From Azospirillaceae bacterium (GTDB lineage Bacteria; Pseudomonadota; Alphaproteobacteria; Azospirillales; Azospirillaceae), in assembly GCA_035645145.1 (NCBI GenBank), contig DASQNC010000025.1, positions 248,001 to 312,000 on the forward strand: a stretch of DNA of 64,000 nucleotides, written 5' to 3'. The notes beneath the pieces are model-generated. The model was not told the DNA's origin, did not search any database, and saw nothing but the letters and a program-made list of their open reading frames with translations. Positions 38,620-47,449 of this stretch are shown piece after piece. Made by a program: the position numbers and the translations under genes. Numbering within the stretch: the first letter of the stretch is position 1; each line of letters begins with the position of its first letter.

Positions 38620-41600
38620 CTAAAGGTCCTGCACTTCGACGACGCCGGGGATCGACTTGATGGCCGCGCGCCCCTGGGCGTTGATCGAGTAGCGCTCGTC
38701 CAACGCCAGTTCGATTTCCTTGTAGCGGTCCATCTCGACCACGATGTGGATGGGCCGCCCGCCGCGTCCGAGCATGTCCAACGTCTTCTTGAGGTACGGT
38801 ACGGGCGCGGGGTCGCGCAGCACGATGCGCAGCCCCTCGGCCGAGGCGGCGACCACTTCCTCCAGGAGCTTGATCTCGTTGGCGCTCAGGCGGAACCCCT
38901 CGCCATTGACCTGCATGTCCACGGTGAGCAGGACGGCCTTGCCGTTCTCCAGGAACGCGCGGCTCTGGGCCAGCGTCTCGGAGAACACCATCACCTCGTA
39001 GACGCCGGTCGCGTCCGAAAGCTGGACGAAGGCGAAGCGGTTGCCGGTCCGCGAGTTGCGCTCCTGCCGGGCGATGACGATGCCGGCCATCTTGAAGCGG
39101 GTGGGCTTGCCCGATCCGATCCTGGCCGGCAGTTCGGCCGCCTTGACGACCTGAAGCCGCTGCAATGGACGGGCGTAACCGTCCAGCGGGTGGGCGGAGA
39201 GATAGAATCCGATCGCGTCGAACTCGTAGCGCAACCGCTCGAGCGGATCCCAGTCGGGGACGTCCGGCAGCGCGGGCGCCTTGAGGACACCGCCGCCGAC
39301 CGGCCCGCCGAACAGGCTGACCTGCCCGCTTTCCCGCTCCTCGGCGGCCGCGTGGGCCTGCCGGACCAGCATCTCCATCGAGGCGCGGACCTGATGGCGG
39401 TTCTGGTTCAGGCTGTCGAAGGCCCCGGCGCAGGCCAGGTTCTCCAGCATCTTCTTGTTGATCGCCTTGGTATCAAGGCGCCGCGCAACGTCCATCAGGT
39501 CCTTGAACGGGCCGTTGCGGTCCCGTTCGGCCACGAGCGCTTCCATCGCCTGCTGGCCGACGCCTTTCACCGCGGCGAGCGCGTACCGGATCCCCTGCTC
39601 GCCGTTCGGCAACGCCTCCACCGCGAAGATCGCCTTGGACTTGTTCACGTCGGGCGGCAGCAGCGTGATCTTCAACCGGCCCAGCTCCTGCCGGTGCAGG
39701 TTGAGCCGGTCCGTGTTGCCCATGTCCAGGGTCATGGTGGCGGCCATGAACTCGACCGGGTAGTTCGCCTTCAGATAACCCGTCTGATAGGCCACCTGGG
39801 CGTAGGCCGCCGCGTGCCCCTTGTTGAAGCCGTAGCCGGCGAACTTGGCGGCCTGCTCGAAGATCTCGCGCGCGATCTGCTCGTCGATGCCGTTCTTGAT
39901 GCACCCCTCGACGAACTTCACGCGTTCCTTGTCCATCTCCTCCTTGATCTTCTTGCCCATCGCGCGGCGCAGCAGGTCGGCACCGCCCAGCGTGTAGCCG
40001 GCCAGCTTCTGCGCGATCATCATGACGTCCTCCTGGTACGTCATGACGCCGAAGGTCTCGTAGAGGATCGGCTCCAGGTCGGGATGCAGGTACTCGGGCT
40101 GCGCCTCCCCGTGCTTGCACGCGATGTAGCGGGGAATCGAGTCCATCGGACCCGGCCGGTAGAGCGCCACCAGCGCGATCAGATCCTCGATCCGATCCGG
40201 CCGCATCTTGCGCAGCAGGTCCCGCATGCCCGAGCTTTCAAGCTGGAACACGCCGGACGACTCGCCACGGGCCAGCATCTGGTACGTCTTGGGGTCGTTG
40301 AAGTGCATCGACGCCGTGTCGACCTCGACCCCCCGGTCGCGGATCAGGAGTTCGGACTTGGCGATGACGGTGAGGGTCTTCAGGCCGAGGAAGTCGAACT
40401 TCACCAAGCCGGCCTGCTCGACGTACTTCATGTTGAACTGCGTGACCGGCATGTCCGAACCGGGATCGCGGTAGAGCGGCACCAGCTCGTCCAACGGGCG
40501 GTCGCCGATCACCACGCCGGCGGCATGGGTCGAGGCGTGCCGGTACAGGCCTTCCAGCCTGAGCGCGATCCCGATGAGCCGACCGATCTGCTCGTCGTTG
40601 GTGCGCATTTCCTGCAACAGCGGCTCGCTGTCGATCGCCTGCTGCAGGGTGACCGGGTTGGCCGGGTTGTTGGGGATCAGCTTGCAGATCCGGTCCACCA
40701 CCGGATAGGGCAACTGCATCACGCGCCCGACATCGCGCACCACGGCGCGGGCCTGCAACTTACCGAAGGTGATGATCTGGGCGACCTTGTCGCGCCCGTA
40801 CTTCCCCTGGACGTAGCGGATGACCTCGTCGCGCCGCTCCTGGCAGAAGTCGATGTCGAAGTCCGGCATCGACACGCGCTCGGGGTTCAGGAACCGCTCG
40901 AACACCAGGCGGAAGCGCAGCGGGTCCAGGTTGGTGATGTCCATGGCCCAGGCCACGATGGACGTCGCCCCCGAGCCGCGGACGCCGACCGGGATCCCGT
41001 TTCGCCGGGTCCACTTCATGAAGTCGGAGACGATCAGGAAATAGCCCGGGAACTTCATGCCGATGATGACGCCCAGCTCGTAGCGGAGCCGGTCCCAGTA
41101 CGGCTTCTCGCGCTCGCTGTCCGGCTCCGGCGGCTGTCCCGGGAACACCACGGTGTCCAGGCGCCGACGCAGCCCCGCCTCGGCCTGGGCGGTCAATTCC
41201 TCATCCTCGGTCCGGCCGCTCTCGGTTGGGAACGGGGGAAGGATCGGGTTGATCTTCTTCAGCAGGAAGCCGCAGCGTTTGGCGATGACGACCGTGTTCT
41301 CCACCGCTTCGGGCAGGTCGGCGAACAGCTCCCTCATCTCGTCCGGCGACTTGAAATAATGGTGCGGGGTGACCCGGCGCCGATCGGACTCGGTCAGATA
41401 GCGGCCTTCGGCGATGCACAGCAGCGCGTCGTGCGCCTCGTACATCTCCGCGTCGTTGAAGAAACAGTCGTTGGTGGCGACCAGCGGCAGCCCGTGCTTG
41501 TAGGCGAGTTCGACCAGATCGTCCTCGATCCTGTCCTCAACCTCGAAGATGGCGCTATCGGGATGGCGTTGGAGTTCGACGTAGAGCCGGTCGCCGAAGG

Positions 41601-42108
41601 ATCCGGCCAGGCGGACCAGAAGCTCCTCGGCCGCCGCCTTCTGGCCTTGGGCGAGTAAGCGCCCCACCCCGCCCCCGGCACCGCCCGTCAACGCGATCAG
41701 GCCGGCGCTGTACTGCTCCAGCTCCTCGTAGACGACCTGCGGGGGCAGGCCGGTTTCGGTCTCCAGATACGACTTGGAGATCAGCTTCAGCAGGTTCCTG
41801 TAGCCCTCGGCCGTCTGCGCCAGGAGCACCACCTGGTCGGGTGAGGTCGACTTCCCGCCGGCGGACGCACGCGGCCCCCCTTCCGACCGGCCCACCGACA
41901 GGATGGTGCCGATGATCGGTTGCACACCCGCGTCCACCGCCGCCTGGGCGAATTCCAGGCCACCGAACAGGTTGCCCGTATCCGTCACCGCGACGGCGGG
42001 CATGCGGTGCTTGCGGCAGAGCTTGACCAAGTCCTTGATCTTGATCGCCCCCTCTGACAGCGAATAGGCCGAGTGGACGCGCAGATGGACGAAGTCGGCG
42101 TGCGGCAT
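38620..42108 (-). CDS. dnaE: DNA polymerase III alpha subunit
   Basis: Replicative polymerase subunit. The 1162-residue product has an N-terminal PHP domain (FVHLRVHSAYSLSEGA), the palm with two catalytic Asp in MPDFDIDFCQERRDEV (about residue 418), IITFGKLQARAVVRDVGR, FDFLGLKTLTVI (third Asp), the fingers AGYTLGGADLLRRAMGKK and GYGFNKGHAAAYA, a tandem HhH region, and a C-terminal OB domain (FKMAGIVIARQERNSRTGNRFAFVQLSD region). The usual VGPGRGSGAGS loop is VGVRGSGATS here, one residue shorter. A perfect hairpin lies in its leader. LexA boxes were not seen near it. Confidence 0.96.
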   Translation of the reverse strand: MPHADFVHLRVHSAYSLSEGAIKIKDLVKLCRKHRMPAVAVTDTGNLFGGLEFAQAAVDAGVQPIIGTILSVGRSEGGPRASAGGKSTSPDQVVLLAQTAEGYRNLLKLISKSYLETETGLPPQVVYEELEQYSAGLIALTGGAGGGVGRLLAQGQKAAAEELLVRLAGSFGDRLYVELQRHPDSAIFEVEDRIEDDLVELAYKHGLPLVATNDCFFNDAEMYEAHDALLCIAEGRYLTESDRRRVTPHHYFKSPDEMRELFADLPEAVENTVVIAKRCGFLLKKINPILPPFPTESGRTEDEELTAQAEAGLRRRLDTVVFPGQPPEPDSEREKPYWDRLRYELGVIIGMKFPGYFLIVSDFMKWTRRNGIPVGVRGSGATSIVAWAMDITNLDPLRFRLVFERFLNPERVSMPDFDIDFCQERRDEVIRYVQGKYGRDKVAQIITFGKLQARAVVRDVGRVMQLPYPVVDRICKLIPNNPANPVTLQQAIDSEPLLQEMRTNDEQIGRLIGIALRLEGLYRHASTHAAGVVIGDRPLDELVPLYRDPGSDMPVTQFNMKYVEQAGLVKFDFLGLKTLTVIAKSELLIRDRGVEVDTASMHFNDPKTYQMLARGESSGVFQLESSGMRDLLRKMRPDRIEDLIALVALYRPGPMDSIPRYIACKHGEAQPEYLHPDLEPILYETFGVMTYQEDVMMIAQKLAGYTLGGADLLRRAMGKKIKEEMDKERVKFVEGCIKNGIDEQIAREIFEQAAKFAGYGFNKGHAAAYAQVAYQTGYLKANYPVEFMAATMTLDMGNTDRLNLHRQELGRLKITLLPPDVNKSKAIFAVEALPNGEQGIRYALAAVKGVGQQAMEALVAERDRNGPFKDLMDVARRLDTKAINKKMLENLACAGAFDSLNQNRHQVRASMEMLVRQAHAAAEERESGQVSLFGGPVGGGVLKAPALPDVPDWDPLERLRYEFDAIGFYLSAHPLDGYARPLQRLQVVKAAELPARIGSGKPTRFKMAGIVIARQERNSRTGNRFAFVQLSDATGVYEVMVFSETLAQSRAFLENGKAVLLTVDMQVNGEGFRLSANEIKLLEEVVAASAEGLRIVLRDPAPVPYLKKTLDMLGRGGRPIHIVVEMDRYKEIELALDERYSINAQGRAAIKSIPGVVEVQDL

Positions 42109-42124
42109 GGAGGTTCCGGTCGAG

Positions 42125-42153
42125 GAGCGTTGGCGGCCAGAGTGCCAACGCTC
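42125..42153 (-). promoter_or_regulatory. Perfect hairpin in the dnaE leader
   Basis: A 10-bp perfect inverted repeat (42125-42134 with 42144-42153) with a 9-base loop lies 17 bases upstream of the dnaE start codon. It could end transcription from the upstream hydrolase gene or affect dnaE translation. No T-tract follows. Confidence 0.4.
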
Positions 42154-42277
42154 GGCACGCAGGTCCAGATGCGCCCCGGGGATCCGCCGGCCGGGGAGGC
42201 GGAACGGGCCGCCCCACCCGGATGCGGCATCGGGGCGCCAGATAGGGGGCTTCCGCTTGCCGGCGCCCCCTTCCGGC

Positions 42278-43141
42278 TCAGGCCAGCGTCTCGCGGAGGA
42301 AGGCCAGGGTGCGGTCCCACGCGAGGCCGGCCGCCTCGGCGTTGTACCGCTCGCCGCCGGTATCGTTGTGGAAGGCGTGGTTCACACCCTCGTACATATG
42401 CAGCCGGTACCGCTTGCCGGCCGCTTGAAGCGCAGACTCGAACGCCGGCAGGCCGGCATTGATACGCGTGTCCAGGGATGCGTAGTGCAGCAGCAGCGGC
42501 GCCTGAATCCCGCCGACGGCTTCGCTGTCGGGCGCCGGACCATAAAAGACGATCGCGGCATCGAGATCCGGCGCGTCCGTGGCCAGACGGGCGACCGTCC
42601 CGCCGCCCCAGCAGAATCCGACCGCGCCGACCTTGCCGTTCGACGCGGGATGGGTCTCGAGGAAGCGGATCGCGGCCTTCAGGTCCGATTGCACCCTCCG
42701 GGCGTCCAGGCGGGCGAACATGCCGCGCGCCTCGTCCGCGTCCTTCGGCGTGCCGCCGAGTTGGGCAAGGAGATCGGGCGCAAAACCGATGAAGCCGGCC
42801 TTCGCCAAGCGCCGGGCCACATCCTCGATGTGCGGGTTCAGGCCCCGGTTCTCGTGAACGACCACGACCGCCCCCGAACGTTCCGCTTTCGTCGGCACGG
42901 CCAGATAGCCCGGCAGTTGCCCATCGCCCGCGGGGACGGCGGCACGCTCGGCCCGGATGGACGGATCGTCGGGCGGCACCGTCCGAGCCAGCGCGTGGTT
43001 CGGTTCCAGGACCGGAAGCAGCGCGGCTGCGGCCGCGGCGCCGCCCGCCAGTCTCGCGAGCCGGTCCAGGAAGACCCGCCGGTCCAAGGGGGCGTGGGTG
43101 TATTCGTCATAGAGCGCGATGATGCGCGGGTCGATCGCCAT
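42278..43141 (-). CDS. Dienelactone hydrolase family protein, likely exported
   Basis: Alpha/beta hydrolase of the carboxymethylenebutenolidase family; substrate unknown. The 287-residue product keeps the catalytic Cys in VGFCWGGG, the Asp in SLDTRIN and the His in NHAFHND. Residues about 20-50 (RRVFLDRLARLAGGAAAAAALLPVL) look like a Tat signal, with twin Arg followed by a hydrophobic stretch, so periplasmic location is likely. I chose the ATG at 43141. It lies between lolD and dnaE on the same strand; relatives often have these two adjacent, so this may be an inserted gene. Confidence 0.85.
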   Translation of the reverse strand: MAIDPRIIALYDEYTHAPLDRRVFLDRLARLAGGAAAAAALLPVLEPNHALARTVPPDDPSIRAERAAVPAGDGQLPGYLAVPTKAERSGAVVVVHENRGLNPHIEDVARRLAKAGFIGFAPDLLAQLGGTPKDADEARGMFARLDARRVQSDLKAAIRFLETHPASNGKVGAVGFCWGGGTVARLATDAPDLDAAIVFYGPAPDSEAVGGIQAPLLLHYASLDTRINAGLPAFESALQAAGKRYRLHMYEGVNHAFHNDTGGERYNAEAAGLAWDRTLAFLRETLA

Positions 43142-43182
43142 ACCCCGGTGCCCCCCTTGTCTGCCGAACACCGGCGGCATCC

Positions 43183-43914
43183 TCACGCCGACGGAATGTG
43201 CTCCACCAACACGCCGTCGCGCATTTCCAAAACCCGGTCCATGCGCTGGGCCAGTTCCAGGTTGTGGGTGGCCACCAGGGCACCGAAATCGCCGCCCCGG
43301 ACGAGGCCGGCCAGCATCTCGAACACCTCGTCGGCGGTGCGATGGTCCAGGTTTCCGGTCGGCTCATCCGCCACCAGCAGGCGGGGCCGGTTGGCAAGCG
43401 CGCGTGCAATCGCCGTCCGTTGCTGCTCGCCCCCGGACAGCCGCGCGGGACGGTGCGACACCCGTCCGGCCAGCCCCACCCGGGCCAGCAATTCCTCGGC
43501 CCGCGCCCTGGCCTGCCTGCGCGGGACGCCGGCGATCATCTGCGGCATCTCCACGTTCTCGAGCGCGGTAAATTCCGGCAGCAGATGGTGGAACTGGTAA
43601 ACGAAGCCGATCGCGCGGCGGCGCAACGCGGTCCGGTCCCCGTCGGACATGCGGCTCGCATCCTTGCCGTCGACGATCACCTTCCCGGCGTCGGGACGTT
43701 CGAGCAGGCCCGCGAGATGCAGCAGGGTCGATTTGCCGGCGCCCGACGGGCCGACCAGCCCCACCAGTTCGCCGGGCCGGACAACAAGGTCCACGCCGCG
43801 CAGGATCTGCAACTCCTCGCCGGCCTGCCGGTAGGTCCGCACCACGCCGTGCATTTCCAGCATGGCGCCGCCGGCCACTGCGCGCGGCGCCTCGGCCAAG
43901 GCCACATCACTCAT
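43183..43914 (-). CDS. lolD: Lipoprotein-releasing ABC transporter ATPase LolD
   Basis: ATPase that powers release of outer-membrane lipoproteins from the inner membrane. The 243-residue product has Walker A GPSGAGKST, the Q-loop region VYQFHHLLPEFTALENV, the ABC signature LSGGEQQR, Walker B LLVADEPTGNLD and the switch His in ATHN. The LLPEF wording is typical of LolD rather than other ABC ATPases. The ATG at 43914 overlaps the lolC stop by eight bases, showing coupling. Confidence 0.95.
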   Translation of the reverse strand: MSDVALAEAPRAVAGGAMLEMHGVVRTYRQAGEELQILRGVDLVVRPGELVGLVGPSGAGKSTLLHLAGLLERPDAGKVIVDGKDASRMSDGDRTALRRRAIGFVYQFHHLLPEFTALENVEMPQMIAGVPRRQARARAEELLARVGLAGRVSHRPARLSGGEQQRTAIARALANRPRLLVADEPTGNLDHRTADEVFEMLAGLVRGGDFGALVATHNLELAQRMDRVLEMRDGVLVEHIPSA

Positions 43915-45154
43915 AACGAAGGGCCTCCACGGGATCGAGGCGGGCCGCACGCCAGGACGGATACACCGTGGCCGCGAAGGACAAGCCCAGCGCCATGAGC
44001 GCGACCTGGACCACCTCCGCCCACTCGATCTTCGCGGGCAGGTGCGACAGGAAGTAGATCTCGGCCGAGAACAGCTCGGTGCCCGTCAGGCCCTGGAGCA
44101 GCTGGCGGATGGACTCGATGTTCAGCGCGAAGGACACGCCGAGAACCAGTCCGAACAGTGTGCCGATGACACCGACCGACGCGCCGGACAGGAAGAAGAT
44201 GCGCATCACCATGCCGCGCGTGGCGCCCATCGTGCGCAGGATGGCGATGTCCCGCCCCTTGTCCTTCACCAGCATGATCAGGCTGGAGATGATGTTGAAG
44301 GCGGCGACCATGATGATCAGCGACAGGATCAGGAACATCACGTTCCGTTCGACCTGCAGCGCGTTGAAGAAGCTGGAGTTGATCTGCTGCCAGTCCACGA
44401 CACGGGCCTCCGGCCCGGCGGCGGCGGACAGCATCGACCGCATGGGGCGGACGTCGGTGGGATCGGTGACCATCACCTCCAGCGTGCCGACCTGCCCTTC
44501 CAACCGGAAGAAGACCTGGGCCGGTTCGAGCGGCATGAAGATGAAGTTGTTGTCGTACTCGAACATGCCGACGTCGAAGATGGCGGCCACGGTGAACGCC
44601 CGCTGGCGCGGCGTGGTGCCGAAGGCCGTCGGCGTTCCTCGCGGGCTGACCAGGGTGATCTGGTCGCCGACCCCCAGCCCGAACCGATGGGCCATGCGGA
44701 TCCCGATCGCCACGCCCTCGCCGCCGAAATCCCGCAGGCTGCCCATGACGATGTGGTCGGACACCACCGGCCGCGTGCGGATGTCCTCGGGCCGGACCGC
44801 GCGCACGATCGCACCCGATGCGTTCCCGCGGACGGTGATCAGCGCCTGCGACTCGATGGACGGGGTCACGCTGACGACACCGGGAACCCGCCGCAGGCGC
44901 TCGGCCAGGTCGGTCCACTCGGTGAACATCCCGCCCGACGCGGCGACCACGTTCATGTGCCCGTTCAGGCCGAGGATGCGCCCCAGGAGTTCGGCCCGGA
45001 ATCCGTTCATCACCGCCATCACGATGATGAGGGTGGCCACGCCGAGCCCGATCCCCAGCAGCGAGAATCCGGCGATCACGGAGATGAATCCCTCCTGCCG
45101 GCGGGCGCGAAGATAGCGCATCGCGACCATGCGTTCGAACGCGCCGAAGATCAC
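43907..45154 (-). CDS. lolC: Lipoprotein-releasing ABC transporter permease LolC/LolE
   Basis: Membrane subunit of the LolCDE-type complex that extracts lipoproteins. The 415-residue product has the FtsX-type layout: one transmembrane segment near residue 25-55 (FISVIAGFSLLGIGLGVATLIIVMAVMNGFR), a large periplasmic domain, then three C-terminal helices. KDKGRDIAILRTMGATRGMVMRIF is the cytoplasmic coupling helix, and the protein ends DPVEALRYE. As usual in alphaproteobacteria, a single permease gene serves, so LolC/LolE cannot be separated. I chose the GTG at 45154, with a strong AAGGAGG six bases upstream (45161-45167). Confidence 0.93.
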   Translation of the reverse strand: MIFGAFERMVAMRYLRARRQEGFISVIAGFSLLGIGLGVATLIIVMAVMNGFRAELLGRILGLNGHMNVVAASGGMFTEWTDLAERLRRVPGVVSVTPSIESQALITVRGNASGAIVRAVRPEDIRTRPVVSDHIVMGSLRDFGGEGVAIGIRMAHRFGLGVGDQITLVSPRGTPTAFGTTPRQRAFTVAAIFDVGMFEYDNNFIFMPLEPAQVFFRLEGQVGTLEVMVTDPTDVRPMRSMLSAAAGPEARVVDWQQINSSFFNALQVERNVMFLILSLIIMVAAFNIISSLIMLVKDKGRDIAILRTMGATRGMVMRIFFLSGASVGVIGTLFGLVLGVSFALNIESIRQLLQGLTGTELFSAEIYFLSHLPAKIEWAEVVQVALMALGLSFAATVYPSWRAARLDPVEALRYE

Positions 45155-45178
45155 CGATGGCCTCCTTGTTCGGCCCTC

Positions 45179-45213
45179 GAGCACGGCTCGATCCCATGGA
45201 TCGAGCCGTGCTC
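45179..45213. repeat. Perfect 16-bp hairpin upstream of lolC
   Basis: A 16-bp perfect inverted repeat (45179-45194 with 45198-45213) with a CAT loop sits 12 bases upstream of the lolC ribosome site. No T-tract follows on either strand. It is the first of two adjacent long hairpins in this gap. Confidence 0.7.
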
Positions 45214-45228
45214 CGTCTGCTTGTTTGA

Positions 45229-45276
45229 TGGAGCAAATTCCACTCAGGTGGTTCTGCCTGAGTGGAATTTGCTCCA
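45229..45276. repeat. Perfect 20-bp hairpin between proS and lolC
   Basis: A 20-bp perfect inverted repeat (45229-45248 with 45257-45276) encloses an 8-base loop. Its stem is AT-richer than the surroundings (core GCAAATTCCACTCAGG). It is 15 bases from the first hairpin. It resembles an intergenic palindromic (REP-like) element more than a plain terminator. Confidence 0.7.
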
Positions 45277-45346
45277 GGGACGTCCCGCAGGATAAGCGGC
45301 ACCGGAACCGCGGCGTTCCGGTGCCTTCCGGCTTGGTCGGACGGTC

Positions 45347-46660
45347 TTAAGCCGTCAGCTTCGCCATTGCCGCTTCCGGGGAAAGCTCTTCCCGCTCCCC
45401 GGTCGCGCGGCGCTTGAGTTCGACGGTTCCGGCCTTCAGCCCACGCGGCCCGACCATCAGCTGCCACGGCAGACCGATCAGGTCCATGTTCGCGAACTTG
45501 ACACCCGGACGCTCGTCGCGGTCGTCGTAGAGCACGTCCACGCCGGCCGCCTGCAGCTTCCCGTAAAGCTCGTCGCAGACCCGGTCGCACTCGGCGTCAC
45601 CCGATTTCAGGTTGATCAAACCAACCTTGAAGGGGGCGACCGCGTCCGGCCAGATGATGCCGTTCTCGTCGTGGCTCGCCTCGATGATGGCGCCGAGCAG
45701 GCGGGAGACGCCGATGCCGTAGGACCCCATCTCGACCGTCACCGGCTCGCCGCCCGGGCCGGCAACCACGGCGTTCAGCGCCTTCGAGTACTTGGTGCCG
45801 AAGTAGAAGATGTGCCCGACCTCGATGCCGCGGCGGCTGACCAGCTCGGACTCCGGGACGGGCAGCGCCTTGGGATCGTGCATCTCCTCGGTCGCGGCGT
45901 AGAGCGACGTGTACTGCTGGAAGATCGGCTCCAGGTCCCCGTCGTACGAAACCGTCTCGGCCAGCACATCGGTGTTCAGCCAATCCTTGTGGCAGAACAC
46001 CTGGCTTTCCCCGGTGTCGGCCAGGATGATGAACTCGTGGCTGAGGTCCCCGCCGATGGGGCCGGTGTCGGCCCGCATGGGAATCGCCTTCAGGCCCATG
46101 CGCGCGAAGGTGCGCAGATAGGCCAGGAACATCTTCTGGTAGGACCGGCGCGCAGCCTCGGGCGTCAGGTCGAACGAGTAGTTGTCCTTCATCAGGAACT
46201 CGCGACCGCGCATGACGCCGAACCGCGGGCGCACCTCGTCCCGGAACTTCCATTGGATATGGTAGAGGTGCTTCGGCAGGTCGCGATAGGACTTCACCTC
46301 GTTGCGGAAGATCGTGGTGATCATTTCCTCATTGGTGGGCCCGTAGAGCATCTCGCGCTCATGCCGGTCCAGGATGCGCAGCATCTCCTTGCCGTAATCG
46401 TCGTACCGGCCGCTTTCGCGCCAGATCTCCGCCGGCTGGATCGTCGGCATCAGCATTTCCTGCGCGCCGGCCGCATCCTGCTCCTCGCGCACGATCTGCT
46501 CGACCTTCTTCAGCACCCGGAAGCCCAGGGGCAGCCAGGCATAGATCCCCGCGGCCTGCTGCCGGATCATGCCGGCACGCAGCATGAAGCGGTGGGACAG
46601 GATCTGCGCTTCGGCAGGGTTTTCCTTCAACGTCGGCAGAAAGTAGGCTGAGACGCGCAT
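45347..46660 (-). CDS. proS: Proline--tRNA ligase (short alphaproteobacterial type)
   Basis: Charges tRNA-Pro. The 437-residue class II synthetase lacks the editing insertion of the 570-residue E. coli form, as in most alphaproteobacteria, where editing is done in trans. Motif 2 is in [27 protein letters not shown] (split here as RDEVRPRFG and RGREFLMKD). Motif 3 is [15 protein letters not shown]. The anticodon-binding domain is at the C-terminus. It is first in the proS-lolC-lolD run. Confidence 0.95.
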   Translation of the reverse strand: MRVSAYFLPTLKENPAEAQILSHRFMLRAGMIRQQAAGIYAWLPLGFRVLKKVEQIVREEQDAAGAQEMLMPTIQPAEIWRESGRYDDYGKEMLRILDRHEREMLYGPTNEEMITTIFRNEVKSYRDLPKHLYHIQWKFRDEVRPRFGVMRGREFLMKDNYSFDLTPEAARRSYQKMFLAYLRTFARMGLKAIPMRADTGPIGGDLSHEFIILADTGESQVFCHKDWLNTDVLAETVSYDGDLEPIFQQYTSLYAATEEMHDPKALPVPESELVSRRGIEVGHIFYFGTKYSKALNAVVAGPGGEPVTVEMGSYGIGVSRLLGAIIEASHDENGIIWPDAVAPFKVGLINLKSGDAECDRVCDELYGKLQAAGVDVLYDDRDERPGVKFANMDLIGLPWQLMVGPRGLKAGTVELKRRATGEREELSPEAAMAKLTA

Positions 46661-46788
46661 ATCCGGCTGCGATCCTTGGCACGTGTGCTCGGGAAGCGCG
46701 GCACTCTAAGGAAAGCCGCCCCCCCTGTCCATGCCGCCCCGAACCCTCGGGCGGAGTGCCCCGGCGATCGGGGCAGTGCCTCGGTTCG

Positions 46789-47271
46789 CTACCGGCGCTG
46801 CCGGCAAAGCAGGTAAAGCTCGCGCTCGGATGCCGACGTCAGGGGGTTCCCGTTGATCAACACCTCGTCCCCGGCGACGGTGATGGTTGCGGCAACCGCG
46901 TCGCCGACGAACAACCCCTGCCCCGGCGGAATGTTCATCCGCGGGTTGAGCTTGTCCTGCGGCACCCCGAGCCGCTTGGCGAGGTCGACACCGATCTGGA
47001 TTTCGACGGGCACGACTTGGGGGCCGGGCGTGCCATAGGACCCCGGAAGGTCGGCCGGGGCGACCCGCCGGCCACCCCGCTCCGCCCCCCCTCGCTCCGC
47101 ACCGGGCCGGTGGGCGACATCGGCATTCGGGATGTGGCGCTCCAGCACACGGCACACGCGCGGGTCGACGGACTGCGGCCCGGCATCGCGCGGAGCCTGC
47201 TGCGCCAAGGCGGTCCCGGCCGAAAGCGCCAAAAGGGCAAGCGCCGGAACGAGTCGCGCCTTTGAAAACAT
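46789..47271 (-). CDS. Small secreted hypothetical protein
   Basis: A 160-residue product with a clear signal peptide (residues about 1-24, cleaved near ALA-QQ). The mature part is Arg/Gly/Pro-rich and has two Cys, DPRVCRVLERHIPNADV and LYLLCRQRR at the end, which could pair in the periplasm. GVDLAKRLGVPQDKLNPRMNIPPGQGLFVGDAVAA is a well-structured-looking central section. I do not recognise the family. It is divergent from the purine permease gene, with 178 bases between. Confidence 0.75.
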   Translation of the reverse strand: MFSKARLVPALALLALSAGTALAQQAPRDAGPQSVDPRVCRVLERHIPNADVAHRPGAERGGAERGGRRVAPADLPGSYGTPGPQVVPVEIQIGVDLAKRLGVPQDKLNPRMNIPPGQGLFVGDAVAATITVAGDEVLINGNPLTSASERELYLLCRQRR

Positions 47272-47449
47272 CCGCACCACATCCGAACGTTGGGCAACCC
47301 TGTCGGTTGTGCGAGTAATCCTATCAGATTGCCCTATGCGTGCAAAATTTGCTTTCGAATTTCACCCGGCCCTTCCGTCCCAGACGAAGTAAGACCATTG
47401 TGCGGGCGCGTTCGCGGGTGCGGTATCCGCGTCGGAAGGGTGTTGAACC

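Noticed and set aside
47281-47449. Purine riboswitch upstream of the AzgA permease
   Set aside because: I could not build the three-way junction with the conserved loop sequences; only a small palindrome is present.
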